Source of the DNA: Bifidobacterium miconisargentati
Lineage (GTDB): Bacteria > Actinomycetota > Actinomycetes > Actinomycetales > Bifidobacteriaceae
Length of the DNA stretch: 64,000 nt
Reading direction: 5' to 3'
NCBI RefSeq assembly: GCF_019331675.1
Contig: NZ_JAHBBJ010000005.1
Coordinates: forward strand, 117,217 to 181,216
Notes under the pieces: generated by a model
Databases searched by the model: none
What the model saw: the letters and a program-made list of their open reading frames with translations, nothing else
What the model was told of the DNA's origin: nothing
Position numbers and translations under genes: made by a program
Shown here: piece by piece, positions 27,735-35,740 of the stretch
How positions within the stretch are numbered: position 1 is the stretch's first letter
How the letters are laid out: each line of letters begins with the position of its first letter

Positions 27735-28601
27735 ATGAACGCAACAACACAGCAATCCCAGCGAACCGTACCGGCGGCCCGTCCCGCCGCCCAGCCAGTC
27801 CAGTCGGCGCAGCCTCAACTCCGGCAGCCACGTACGTGGACGCCGATACTCGAGGCGCATGATCTCGTGATGGACTACACCGCGGCAATGCTCAACACGC
27901 AGGCCGGTCGCGGGGTCACCGGGGTGGCATCCCCCACCTCCGCCGTGTCCGTCCCGAATACGCCGTTTGGCCCGAGCGCGCTCGCCCTGAACCATGTGAA
28001 CTTCGCATTGGGAGAAGGCGAGACGGTGGCTGTCATGGGTCCGTCCGGTTCCGGCAAATCGACGCTGCTCCACGCGCTTGCCGGCATCATTCGCCCGACT
28101 GCCGGAACCGTGATGTTCCGAGGCGTGAATCTCGGAACCATGGGCGATGCCGACCGCACCAGGCTGCGCCGCAGCGCTTTCGGCTTCGTGTTCCAGTCAG
28201 GTCAGCTGCTGCCCGAGCTGCCGGCCGTGGAGAACATCGCCCTGCCGATGATGCTTGGCGGTGTGCCATACCGCGACGCAACGGACGCTGCCATGCTCTG
28301 GCTCGAGCGCATGGGTCTCAAGGCCCTGGCCACGCATCGGCCCGGCGAGATGAGCGGCGGCCAGATGCAGCGCATCGCCATCGCCAGGGCGCTCGCCGTA
28401 CGACCTGCCGTCGTCTTCGCCGACGAGCCGACCGGCGCGCTCGACCAGACCACCGGTCGTGAGGTCATGGGCATCCTCATGGCCGCCGCACGCGACAACG
28501 GTGCGGCTGTGGTCGTCGTCACCCATGACCCGAACGTGGCCGCCTTCTGCTCGCGCACCGTGACCATGCAGGACGGACGGCTGGGAGGAGACGCACGATG
28601 A
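27735..28601 (+). CDS. ABC transporter ATP-binding protein (MacB/LolD-type)
   Basis: This 288-aa ATPase energises the FtsX-type permease encoded next. Walker A GPSGSGKS at residues 102-109, Q-loop FVFQSGQLLPELP, signature MSGGQMQRIAIARAL, Walker B VVFADEPTGALD and the H-loop VVTHDP are all intact. An unusual ~45-residue N-terminal extension rich in Gln, Ala and Pro precedes the usual start (ILEAHDLVMDYTAAML), and a ~25-residue insert follows. The family serves lipoprotein or peptide export, antimicrobial resistance or cell-division signalling. The next gene starts on ATGA. Confidence 0.9.
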   Translation: MNATTQQSQRTVPAARPAAQPVQSAQPQLRQPRTWTPILEAHDLVMDYTAAMLNTQAGRGVTGVASPTSAVSVPNTPFGPSALALNHVNFALGEGETVAVMGPSGSGKSTLLHALAGIIRPTAGTVMFRGVNLGTMGDADRTRLRRSAFGFVFQSGQLLPELPAVENIALPMMLGGVPYRDATDAAMLWLERMGLKALATHRPGEMSGGQMQRIAIARALAVRPAVVFADEPTGALDQTTGREVMGILMAAARDNGAAVVVVTHDPNVAAFCSRTVTMQDGRLGGDAR

Positions 28602-30052
28602 GCACGTTCGCACTCTGGCGGTTGTTCCATCGTTCCGGTCGGTCGAGCACGTCCGGGCATACCTCGGTACTGGCGATCATCGCGTTCGCCGCGGCTACCG
28701 CCATCTTCCTCACGGTGCTTGGCGGCGTGCACGGGTTCATATGGCGTGCCTCCGCCGACCACACGCTCGGATGCCTGTTCGATGAAACCGTATGCAGGCC
28801 GGGCACGTTGGCCGTCTGGCAGCATCGGCTCACCAATCCCGCTGACCCGGCCTCCTACGCCTCCGGGTATGTGATGCTGGCCGGGTTCGCCTGCGCGCTG
28901 CTCGTCGTGCCGTTCGTGGCGCTCGCCGGTTCCGCGGCGCGACTTGCCGCATCCCGCCGTGATGCGCGTCTCGCCGCCCTGCGACTGGCCGGCGCCACCA
29001 CAGGCCAGGTGGTCCGTCTCACCGCGCTCGATGCCGCCGGCCAGGCTTTGGTGGGCTCACTCATCGGCATTCTCGGCTACTGTGCGCTCATGCCGCTGAT
29101 CATGCTGCTGCGTTTCCAGAATCAGGGATTCACATTCGAACAGCTCTGGGTCGGAGTACCTGCCTTGGTTGCTACGGTTACGGGCGTCGCTGTACTGGCT
29201 CTGGTTTCTTCGCTGATTACGCTGCGTCGCGTGGCCATCACGCCGCTTGGCGTCATGAGTCGCGCGGCGGGTCCGCTGCCGTCCGCTTGGCGCGCGGTGG
29301 TCTTTGTCGCCGTGATGCTCGTCGCCGTGATCGTGCTCAAGAATCCGGCGATGCTGGCAGGCTTCGGCATGGGCGAGGCGATGATCTACGTTGTGGTGAT
29401 CGGCTTCGTGCTGCTCTGCTTCGCGCTGTTCAATCTCATCGGTTCATGGATAGTCACGGCTCGCGCCAAATCCAAATCCCGCCATCCCAAGGACGCCGCG
29501 ACCATGATTGCCATGCGTCGCATCCTCGATAACCCCAAACGCGCCTGGCGCAACGTCTCCGGCATCGCACTGGCCGTGTTCGTCGCCGGTATCACGTCGA
29601 TTTGTGGATTCCTCGGTTCGGCTTCGGCGGGCGGCAGCCTGAACGATTCAGCGACGCTGTTCTTGCACGACATCGGCACCGGCGGACTGCTGACGTTGGT
29701 GTTCGCCGCCGTGCTCGCGGCCGTCAGCTCAGGCGTGATGCAGGCCGGCAGCGTCTACGATCAGGTGAACGAATACCGCATGCTCGTACTCGAGGGGACG
29801 GATGCGAAGACCTTGAACCGCGCGAGATTCGTCGAAGTGCTCACACCGCTCAATATCGTGGTGATTGTGGCGGGCAGCTGTTCGATGCTGCTCATGGCGC
29901 CGCTGTTCGCCGTATCGATGACCGAGCCGGCCACGCTGCTCAGTTTCTTCGGCGGCCTCGCACTGTGCTATGCGCTGGTCGCGATCGGTGCATTCGCCTC
30001 CAATCGCGTGGCCGCCAGTCTCAATCTGGCTGATTACCGCGCCGATGATTGA
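28598..30052 (+). CDS. FtsX-type ABC permease
   Basis: This 484-aa protein overlaps the ATPase stop by ATGA. It has about eight TM helices in two FtsX/MacB-like halves separated by loops (for example LVVPFVALAGSAARLAASRRDARLAALRL with the coupling-helix-like RLAGATTGQV). The second half ends in helices near the C-terminus. It lacks the large MacB extracellular domain and resembles permeases of peptide-sensing or lantibiotic-immunity ABC systems. There is no adjacent two-component system. The substrate is unknown. Confidence 0.87.
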   Translation: MSTFALWRLFHRSGRSSTSGHTSVLAIIAFAAATAIFLTVLGGVHGFIWRASADHTLGCLFDETVCRPGTLAVWQHRLTNPADPASYASGYVMLAGFACALLVVPFVALAGSAARLAASRRDARLAALRLAGATTGQVVRLTALDAAGQALVGSLIGILGYCALMPLIMLLRFQNQGFTFEQLWVGVPALVATVTGVAVLALVSSLITLRRVAITPLGVMSRAAGPLPSAWRAVVFVAVMLVAVIVLKNPAMLAGFGMGEAMIYVVVIGFVLLCFALFNLIGSWIVTARAKSKSRHPKDAATMIAMRRILDNPKRAWRNVSGIALAVFVAGITSICGFLGSASAGGSLNDSATLFLHDIGTGGLLTLVFAAVLAAVSSGVMQAGSVYDQVNEYRMLVLEGTDAKTLNRARFVEVLTPLNIVVIVAGSCSMLLMAPLFAVSMTEPATLLSFFGGLALCYALVAIGAFASNRVAASLNLADYRADD

Positions 30053-30111
30053 TCAAGGAGTATTGGGTTATAGACCCGAAATTGCTCGAAGGATTGGCTG
30101 ATAGGCAAACA

Positions 30112-30132
30112 CCGGAACCGTAATGGTTCCGG
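30112..30132. terminator. Short hairpin between convergent genes
   Basis: CCGGAACC gtaat GGTTCCGG. It lies directly before a tRNA-Ser-3'-end-like direct repeat, as does the hairpin at 33827. Confidence 0.55.
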
Positions 30133-30134
30133 AG

Positions 30135-30175
30135 TGACGGCGGAGGATCCGAGACCCCAACCTTTGGGTCGGTTC
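30135..30175 (-). repeat. 41-bp imperfect direct repeat, left copy (tRNA-Ser 3'-end-like)
   Basis: It matches 33851-33891 at about 35 of 41 positions. The GGCGGAGGAT-CGAGA part equals the 3' end of the tRNA-Ser at 44119 (minus-strand sense), with T-arm-independent sequence beyond. The two copies bracket the DUF488-PhzF-AzlDC-LysR block. Confidence 0.55.
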
Positions 30176-30611
30176 AGCGCGTCTCGACGGCTCCGATGAT
30201 GTCGTTCATGTAGTCGCGCAGTACGACCGCATGGTTGACCAGCGGATCCTTGGCCGCGTACAGGAGCGTGACCGTCGCATGGGCCGTGGCAAGATCGCGC
30301 AGTGCCGTGACGGCTCCGTCGTTGGCGTCCAGCTCAGCCCGGTACTGTTCGGCGAACTCATTGAAGTGCGTTGGCTCATGCCCGAACCATTTACGCAGCT
30401 CGGGCGACGGCGCGATACCCTTCATCCACAAATCAAGGGTGGCGCGCTCCTTACTCACGCCGCGCGGCCACAGTCGATCCACCAGAATCCTGTAGCCGTC
30501 TCCGGATTCCGGCTCGTCATAGATACGTTTCACTACGATTCCCACGCCCACCATCATCGGTCCGTAAGATGGGCAAGTCAATGCCGGACGTCCGAACGCT
30601 GATTCCATCAT
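30174..30611 (-). CDS. DUF488 family protein
   Basis: The soluble core of about 120 residues fits DUF488: VVKRIYDEP, VDRLWPRGVSKERATLDLWMKG, then HEPTHFNEFAEQYRAEL and VTLLYAAKDPLVNHAVVLRDYM. These are the conserved RxWPRG and YxxEL motifs of the family; function is unknown. The start is uncertain: ATG at 30611 overlaps the phzF-like stop (TGATG) and may be coupled. The family usually begins near VVKRIYD, so ATG 30557 or a nearby GTG is possible. It is the last gene of a minus-strand pair with the PhzF-like gene. Confidence 0.82.
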   Translation of the reverse strand: MMESAFGRPALTCPSYGPMMVGVGIVVKRIYDEPESGDGYRILVDRLWPRGVSKERATLDLWMKGIAPSPELRKWFGHEPTHFNEFAEQYRAELDANDGAVTALRDLATAHATVTLLYAAKDPLVNHAVVLRDYMNDIIGAVETR

Positions 30612-31429
30612 CAGTCGGGCATGATGGTCCCGACGGAGAACAACGCCGCGCTGCCGCCGAGGCTGACGCGGCCGTCACCGACCGTGGCGTGGATGGCGCC
30701 GCCGCGCACCGACGCCTGATATGCGATAAGCGAGGTTTTGCCGAGGTGTTTGCTCCAATACGGCAGGATGTGGCAATGGCCGGAGCCGCAGACCGGGTCC
30801 TCGGGGACGTTGAGCTTCGGCGCGAACGAGCGGGACACGCAGTCGAAGCCCGAATCCGCGTCGCCGGCCGCCGTGACGTTGGACAGCAGGCCGGGCAGGT
30901 CCTTGAGCAGCTCCTGATCGGGATCGAGCCCGCGCACGGTCCTCTCGTCGGACATCACGCACAGCAGGTCGCGTCCGAGCCATGCCTCGATGGGACGTGC
31001 TCCCAGGGCCTGCTCCATCGCGTCGGTGACCGGCGTGGGCTTTAGGTCGAAGGCCGGGAAGTCCATCGTGAACACGTCGGTACCGCGATCGGTGCCGCTT
31101 TCACCGTGTCTGCGGGTCACGGTCAGCATGCCGCTCATCGTGCGGAACCGCACCACGTCGGTGTCCGGTTCCACGAACCGCAACACCACATACGCGGAGG
31201 CGAGCGTCGCGTGCCCGCACAGGTCGATCTCGCCGCCCGGCGTGAACCAGCGCAGATGCCATCCCGCCGGCTCACGCACGATGAACGCGGTCTCGGAGAA
31301 CCGGTTCTCCATCGCGATGTTCGCCATCAGCTCGTCCGAGGGCCACGACTCCGGCAGACACACCGCCGCCGGATTACCCTTGAACACCCTGTCCGTGAAC
31401 GCATCCACCACATACTGCCGCATAGCCAT
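30611..31429 (-). CDS. PhzF-family isomerase/epimerase-like protein
   Basis: This 272-aa protein has the two-domain DAP-epimerase fold of PhzF. The N-terminal VDAFTDRVFKGNPAAVC contains the GNPxxV motif, the catalytic Glu lies in NRFSETAFI, and GEIDLCGHATLASAYV is the substrate loop. The C-domain loop ends VCGSGHCHILPYW. The physiological substrate outside phenazine producers is unknown, and no phenazine genes are present. The start MAMRQYVVD has GGGAG 7 nt upstream. It is coupled to DUF488 by TGATG. Confidence 0.9.
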   Translation of the reverse strand: MAMRQYVVDAFTDRVFKGNPAAVCLPESWPSDELMANIAMENRFSETAFIVREPAGWHLRWFTPGGEIDLCGHATLASAYVVLRFVEPDTDVVRFRTMSGMLTVTRRHGESGTDRGTDVFTMDFPAFDLKPTPVTDAMEQALGARPIEAWLGRDLLCVMSDERTVRGLDPDQELLKDLPGLLSNVTAAGDADSGFDCVSRSFAPKLNVPEDPVCGSGHCHILPYWSKHLGKTSLIAYQASVRGGAIHATVGDGRVSLGGSAALFSVGTIMPD

Positions 31430-31520
31430 GCTTATCTCCCATTGCTTTCGTCGTCTACCGTCGGATGTCCGTCGCCATGGATCCCCCTCCCAAAAAACGA
31501 GGCGGGAAGCCGCAAACCCG

Positions 31521-31859
31521 TCACGCAAACACCAGCTGGACGAGCACCATATACATGATGGTTCCTCCGGCGACGGACACCAGCATGCTGTGGCGCCACC
31601 GATGCAGCAGCACGATGACGAGGACCGCGATCGCCTCGGGCACTCCATGGGATCCGGAGAACGGCGACACGTCCTTGAGCGCGTACACCACCAGCAGACC
31701 AGTCATCGCATGTGGCAGAACCCTACCGAGGTAGGTCACGGTTCTGGGCGGTCGGCGTGAATCGGGAAACAGCGTGAACGGCAGGAAGCGGGTGAGCATG
31801 GTGCCCAACGAGACCGCCGCGATGGTCACAACGGCCTGCCATGTGGTCATGGTCATCAT
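31521..31859 (-). CDS. azlD: AzlD-type branched-chain amino acid exporter small subunit
   Basis: This 112-aa protein has three to four TM helices. AzlD marks are [11 protein letters not shown] in helix 1 and [19 protein letters not shown]. It pairs with AzlC to export branched-chain amino acids or analogues (LIV-E family). It starts on ATGA over the azlC stop, so the two are translationally coupled. Confidence 0.88.
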   Translation of the reverse strand: MMTMTTWQAVVTIAAVSLGTMLTRFLPFTLFPDSRRPPRTVTYLGRVLPHAMTGLLVVYALKDVSPFSGSHGVPEAIAVLVIVLLHRWRHSMLVSVAGGTIMYMVLVQLVFA

Positions 31860-32653
31860 CGTGCCACCCCGTTTCGGGGGCCGTGCTCGTCGTCCGCGGC
31901 TTCCAATCTCGTACGCAATATCAGGAACGTCACCAGCATCAGCGCCATGGCCGGAATCATGAACCGGTCCGGGCCGAACAGCGCCAGACAAATCGCGGAG
32001 GCCGACAACCCGATCAGCGCAGACGCATGAGGCCGCGCCGAATCCATGAGATCCGCGATCGCCAGGTGTGGGCGCGGGTGACTGTCGTCGTCTTCCCTCC
32101 GGTTCCGGTCGTCATCCCACTGTTCGAGGAGAATCGACAGGAACAGGGCGGCGAGCACGAACTCGATGCCCTTGGTATCGAACGGCAGCACGCCGCCGGC
32201 CAGCCAGCCCAACGCTATGCCGCCGAACCAGTAGGAGCGGCAGAGGGCGGAGACGAACACCATGAACCATCCCCGGTCGACCAGTGCCGGAATATGCACG
32301 CTGGAATCGATGGCGAACGTCTCGTCGATCATCGTGAAGATCAGATACGGCTTTCTCCAGCCCAGGCCGCGGAATGTGTCCAGCATCGACAGGCCATAGA
32401 ACAGATGACGCGCGTTGACCATGATCGCCAACATGAACGCGGACCATGGGGCGAACGGGGACAGCAGCAGATTCACGGTGACGAATTCCATCGACCCGGC
32501 GAAGATGACGTAGCCCATGGCCAGCGGGTACACGATCGGGAATCCCTTGGCATGCATAAGCAGTCCGTAGGATCCGCCGAAAAACAGGAAGCCGGCGGCG
32601 ATCGGCAGCGTGGGCGGTAACGCGGCGCGGAACGCCGTACGCAACAACGCCAT
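31856..32653 (-). CDS. azlC: AzlC-type branched-chain amino acid permease
   Basis: This 265-aa protein is the large subunit of the LIV-E exporter. The family block lies at [14 protein letters not shown], then [22 protein letters not shown] and [14 protein letters not shown], within about six to seven TM helices. A hydrophilic loop ([16 protein letters not shown]) before the last helices is long. The RBS GGAAAGGATCT precedes the ATG. It is divergent from the LysR gene at 32823, which is a plausible regulator. Confidence 0.9.
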   Translation of the reverse strand: MALLRTAFRAALPPTLPIAAGFLFFGGSYGLLMHAKGFPIVYPLAMGYVIFAGSMEFVTVNLLLSPFAPWSAFMLAIMVNARHLFYGLSMLDTFRGLGWRKPYLIFTMIDETFAIDSSVHIPALVDRGWFMVFVSALCRSYWFGGIALGWLAGGVLPFDTKGIEFVLAALFLSILLEQWDDDRNRREDDDSHPRPHLAIADLMDSARPHASALIGLSASAICLALFGPDRFMIPAMALMLVTFLILRTRLEAADDEHGPRNGVAR

Positions 32654-32781
32654 ATCGGGAGATCCTTTCCTTCATTGATGTTCCCGTGCATGTGTCGAAC
32701 AATCCAACTGCGCTGGACGTGTCCGATGGCGGCCATCGTATGACGGGCGCATACGATAAGTACAATCAAATCCGCTAATGA

Positions 32782-32804
32782 ATGCATAAGCAATACTTAT
32801 GCAT
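32782..32804. promoter_or_regulatory. Perfect palindrome in the azlC-lysR intergenic region
   Basis: ATGCATAAG caata CTTATGCAT, 9-bp arms, 18 bp before the lysR-type start. The T-N11-A pattern within it suits a LysR-type operator and suggests autoregulation plus control of azlCD. Confidence 0.7.
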
Positions 32805-32822
32805 CGTCTATGATGGGCAATC

Positions 32823-33701
32823 ATGGACAACCGGTATCTCGCCCTGCGGCACATCGTAGAATACGGCAGCTTCTCCGCGGCCGCCGACGAACTGCGATGC
32901 AGCCAGTCGGCCGTCAGCCAGATGATCGCCTCGCTGGAGAAGGAACTCGACGTCACCCTGCTCAACCGGCAGCGCGGCGGATGCACGCTCACCGAGGAGG
33001 GACGCCAGCTCTACCCGCTCATCGAACGCTACGTGGAGGACGGCCTGCGCATCCGAGAACGGACCGACGAGATTCTCGGCCTCGACACCGGCGTGATACG
33101 CATGGGCACCATCGCCAGCATCTCCGCACACTGGCTGCCCGGTCTCATCAGCGGATTCCAGCAACGCTATCCGAACGTGCGGTTCGTCCTGCATCAAGGC
33201 GACTACACCACAATCCAGGAATGGATCCACAACGGCACCATCGACTTCGGGTTCATCAACCCCGCCGCCGCGCGCGACGTGCGGACCATCACCATCAAAC
33301 GGGGCGCCATGCTCGCCGTTCTGCCGCAAGGCCATCCGCTCGCCGCACTCGATCGGGTGCCGTTGGCCGCGCTCGCCGAGGAACCCATGATTCTGCTGGA
33401 GGAGGGACATTATTCCGAGCCGTTGGAGGCATTCGCGTCGATCGGGCTCAAACCGAACGTGCGGTTGCGCATCCACGACGACTACTCGATCATGACCATG
33501 GTCGAAGCCGGGTTGGGATTCAGCATCCTCGCCGAACTCATCCTCCACCGCACCAGCACCAACTACAGGCTCACCCTACGCCCCACCGATCCGCCCGTGG
33601 AACGCACCATCGCCATTGCCTACGCCGACCGTGACAGGCTCCCACTGGCGGCCAGACGATTCATCGAACACCTGCGCGCCAATATCGACGCATTGCCGTG
33701 A
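32823..33701 (+). CDS. LysR-family regulator, adjacent to azlCD
   Basis: This 292-aa protein has the N-terminal wHTH (LRHIVEYGSFSAAADELRCSQSAVSQMIASLEKELDVTLL) and the two-lobed effector domain starting near DTGVIRMGTIASIS. The C-terminal part is complete (AIAYADRDRLPLAARRF). The divergent azlCD genes and the palindrome between them make it the likely regulator of that exporter; the ligand could be an amino acid. This is inference from context. Confidence 0.9.
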   Translation: MDNRYLALRHIVEYGSFSAAADELRCSQSAVSQMIASLEKELDVTLLNRQRGGCTLTEEGRQLYPLIERYVEDGLRIRERTDEILGLDTGVIRMGTIASISAHWLPGLISGFQQRYPNVRFVLHQGDYTTIQEWIHNGTIDFGFINPAAARDVRTITIKRGAMLAVLPQGHPLAALDRVPLAALAEEPMILLEEGHYSEPLEAFASIGLKPNVRLRIHDDYSIMTMVEAGLGFSILAELILHRTSTNYRLTLRPTDPPVERTIAIAYADRDRLPLAARRFIEHLRANIDALP

Positions 33702-33750
33702 GCCTGCCTGGGAGGGTGTTGTGTATGGGCCTGGGACGATATCGATTGAT

Positions 33751-33774
33751 TTGCGCGGGTTCGAATCCGCGCAA
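33751..33774 (+). other. T-arm-like hairpin after lysR
   Basis: TTGCGCGG gttcgaat CCGCGCAA. The loop and stem look like a tRNA T-arm (GCGGGTTCGAATCCGC), but no tRNA surrounds it. It could be a tRNA remnant or a weak terminator. Confidence 0.4.
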
Positions 33775-33821
33775 TCGCAGACGGCGAGAGGTCTGTGCAG
33801 GCGTATAAGGCGCGGATAACG

Positions 33822-33850
33822 AAAAAGGGCTTTGGTAAAAACCAAAGCCC
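33822..33850 (-). terminator. Minus-strand terminator
   Basis: On the minus strand: GGGCTTTGGT tttt ACCAAAGCCC followed by TTTTTC. It would terminate transcripts from the 33983-35497 gene. Confidence 0.85.
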
Positions 33851-33891
33851 TGATGGCGGAGGATACGAGACCCCAGCCTTCAGGTCGGCTC
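33851..33891 (-). repeat. 41-bp imperfect direct repeat, right copy (tRNA-Ser 3'-end-like)
   Basis: TGATGGCGGAGGATACGAGA then CCCCAGCCTT. It matches 30135-30175 and, over its first ~20 bp, the tRNA-Ser 3' end at 44116. On the minus strand it sits directly before a terminator hairpin, as the real tRNA-Ser does. Confidence 0.55.
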
Positions 33892-33982
33892 CGCCTTACT
33901 GCCGCTTGGGTTTGCAGGATTCGCGCGCTCGCCGTACCACCTCTGTTACCACGTCCGCGGCATGTCGTGGCGGGGCCTCACG

Positions 33983-35497
33983 TCATTCACGGGATGGTTG
34001 CGACTGGGGGAGGATACGCCATGTGCCGCGTCTGTCCGAACCGGTGCGCTCGATGGTTCCGGATTCGCGCAGCGCATGGAAGGCTCTTCGAGCCGTAGAA
34101 TACGACACTTTCAAGGCGTCCGCCGCTTCGTAGTAGGTGATTGACGGATTCATGCGAATCAGGTTGAGGAGCAGCTGTTCCCGGGAAGGCGTTTTTTCCT
34201 GTTCATTTTCCTGCTCATGAGGGTCATTTACCTGTTCATTTTCCTGCTCATGAGGGTCATTTACAGTTTCATTCGGGTCATTTACGGTCTCATTATGAGC
34301 GGTCTCACCTTCGGCGATGGTGCCTTCCACCCAGCGTACGGGGACGAACGCCTCGAACACGTCGCCGTCGTCGAGCACGGGGTTCTTGCCGGAGTAGGGC
34401 TTTGAGTACTTGTACAGGTTGCGCATGCCGCTGCCGAGCTCGTCGGCCAGACCGATGTTGCGGAAGAACTTCGCGATGAACGGGTTCTTGGACACCGGTT
34501 TGAAGCTCGTGATGGCGAGCTGGCCCTGGAAGATGGCCTTGGAGGCGTTCTCCGTGTGGATGCCGTCGTTGAGGATGAGGAACTTGGCCGGGTATGGGCT
34601 GACGAACTCGCGGTGGATCATCAGGTTCGAGACCAGCTCGCGGATGATGATGTCGCGGGGACTGACGGTCTGGTCGCCCTCCAGCATGAACCGGTCGGGC
34701 AAATATCGTTTCGCGAATTCGGAGATCCGCGCCTGCGCCTCGATCAGGTTCGTGGCCACGATGAGCCGGTCGTCGTAGCGGTCCAGGTTCTCGCGGCGCA
34801 CGATCACGTCGGTCTTGTAGGCGGGCGCGATGCGTGAGATGACCTCGTCCTTGCCGAGCAGCATCACGGCGGCGAGGTTGAAGCCCTCCTCGCCGGTGTC
34901 GTAGTTCACGCCGTACAGGTCGGCGCTGCGCATCAGCTCCATGTCGTCCATCTCGGCCCACGGGTGGCCGGGCGTCTTCAACGCGGCCAGCTTGCGCACG
35001 CGCGGCAGCAGATCGAATCTGAAGTCGGACGGTTTCAGATACCGGTATACGCGCTGTTCGCTGAAGTGGTTCTGCTTGCGGATGTGCATCTGCGCGATCT
35101 GCGTCTCGCTGGTGATGCGCCGATCCACGTCGGCCACCCGGTCGTAGATCACGTGCTTGAAGCTGACGACCGCCGGGCCGGCGGGGATCCAGACACGGAT
35201 CACGAGCTTGCCGTCGTATTCGATGCGTTCGGTCTCGATGGCGGGCGCGACGTTGAATAGTTTGGGATTGCCGACCACGTTCACCAGATTGCGCTCGATG
35301 GCTGTGGCCTGCGACCGATTGACGCCTTCGACGGTGCCGTCGTCGAGCACGCCGAGGTAGATCGATCCGCCGAACCGGTTGTTGAACGAGCACACCGTCT
35401 CGAATGTGTCCGCCTCGGGCTGGACGCCGCAACGCTTGAACTCGACAGAGATGTTCTCGCCATGCTCGAGCACGGTAGCAAGTTCTGCAGCGTTCAT
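33983..35497 (-). CDS. AlbA_2 (Schlafen-like) ATP-binding protein with C-terminal HTH
   Basis: This 504-aa protein fits the COG2865-type architecture. The N-terminal AlbA_2 domain starts ENISVEFKRCG and continues ETVCSFNNRFGGSIYLGVLDDGTVEGV. A middle domain leads to an HATPase_c_4-type region (REFVSPYPAKFLILNDG, then RNIGLADELGSGMRNLYKY). The C-terminal winged helix is LNLIRMNPSITYYEAADALKVSYSTARR. The linker (about residues 405-440) is made of NETVNDP and NDPHEQENEQ repeats coded by exact 33-bp units. Such proteins are found in accessory regions, sometimes near defence loci; the target is unknown. Confidence 0.85.
   Translation of the reverse strand: MNAAELATVLEHGENISVEFKRCGVQPEADTFETVCSFNNRFGGSIYLGVLDDGTVEGVNRSQATAIERNLVNVVGNPKLFNVAPAIETERIEYDGKLVIRVWIPAGPAVVSFKHVIYDRVADVDRRITSETQIAQMHIRKQNHFSEQRVYRYLKPSDFRFDLLPRVRKLAALKTPGHPWAEMDDMELMRSADLYGVNYDTGEEGFNLAAVMLLGKDEVISRIAPAYKTDVIVRRENLDRYDDRLIVATNLIEAQARISEFAKRYLPDRFMLEGDQTVSPRDIIIRELVSNLMIHREFVSPYPAKFLILNDGIHTENASKAIFQGQLAITSFKPVSKNPFIAKFFRNIGLADELGSGMRNLYKYSKPYSGKNPVLDDGDVFEAFVPVRWVEGTIAEGETAHNETVNDPNETVNDPHEQENEQVNDPHEQENEQEKTPSREQLLLNLIRMNPSITYYEAADALKVSYSTARRAFHALRESGTIERTGSDRRGTWRILPQSQPSRE
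34198..34263 (-). repeat. Two exact 33-bp tandem repeats inside the AlbA_2 gene
   Basis: Units 34198-34230 and 34231-34263 are identical and encode NDPHEQENEQV-type peptide repeats. Two degenerate 21-bp NETVNDP units follow. The unit is in frame, so copy-number change would alter linker length without a frameshift. Confidence 0.85.
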
Positions 35498-35740
35498 GTC
35501 GTCTCCCCGAATCGTCCGTCAATCCAGTGTATCGCAGGGCGATTCGGCAGGATGCTGACGGATTTGGCTTCCGTCTTCCCGATTCCCACGCCAAACGTGA
35601 GGTGGTCCGGCAAAGGAGGGCCTGAAGTCCCGGAAGCGGGGAAGGTGCCCTACCTGCGCCGCCGGGCGCACCCCGGTGTCATAGCGCCGCTCTCTCCCTC
35701 GATTTTTCCCGCGACGTTGATTGCGGTGGTTCTGGCTTCG
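35498..35740. other. GC-rich structured spacer, no gene seen
   Basis: 243 bp between two minus-strand genes, with several short palindromes (CGCCGCCGGGCGC-like and GTGCGCCCGGCGGCGCAGG on the minus strand). It has no RBS-supported frame. A structured 5' leader of the AlbA_2 gene or a relic is possible. Confidence 0.4.

Noticed and set aside
30133..30176. A tRNA gene at the left 41-bp repeat
   Set aside because: Only the 3'-end string resembles tRNA-Ser; no T-loop GTTCGA, anticodon arm or D-arm can be folded around it.
33840..33945. A tRNA gene at the right 41-bp repeat
   Set aside because: Same reason; only the acceptor 3' end string is tRNA-like.
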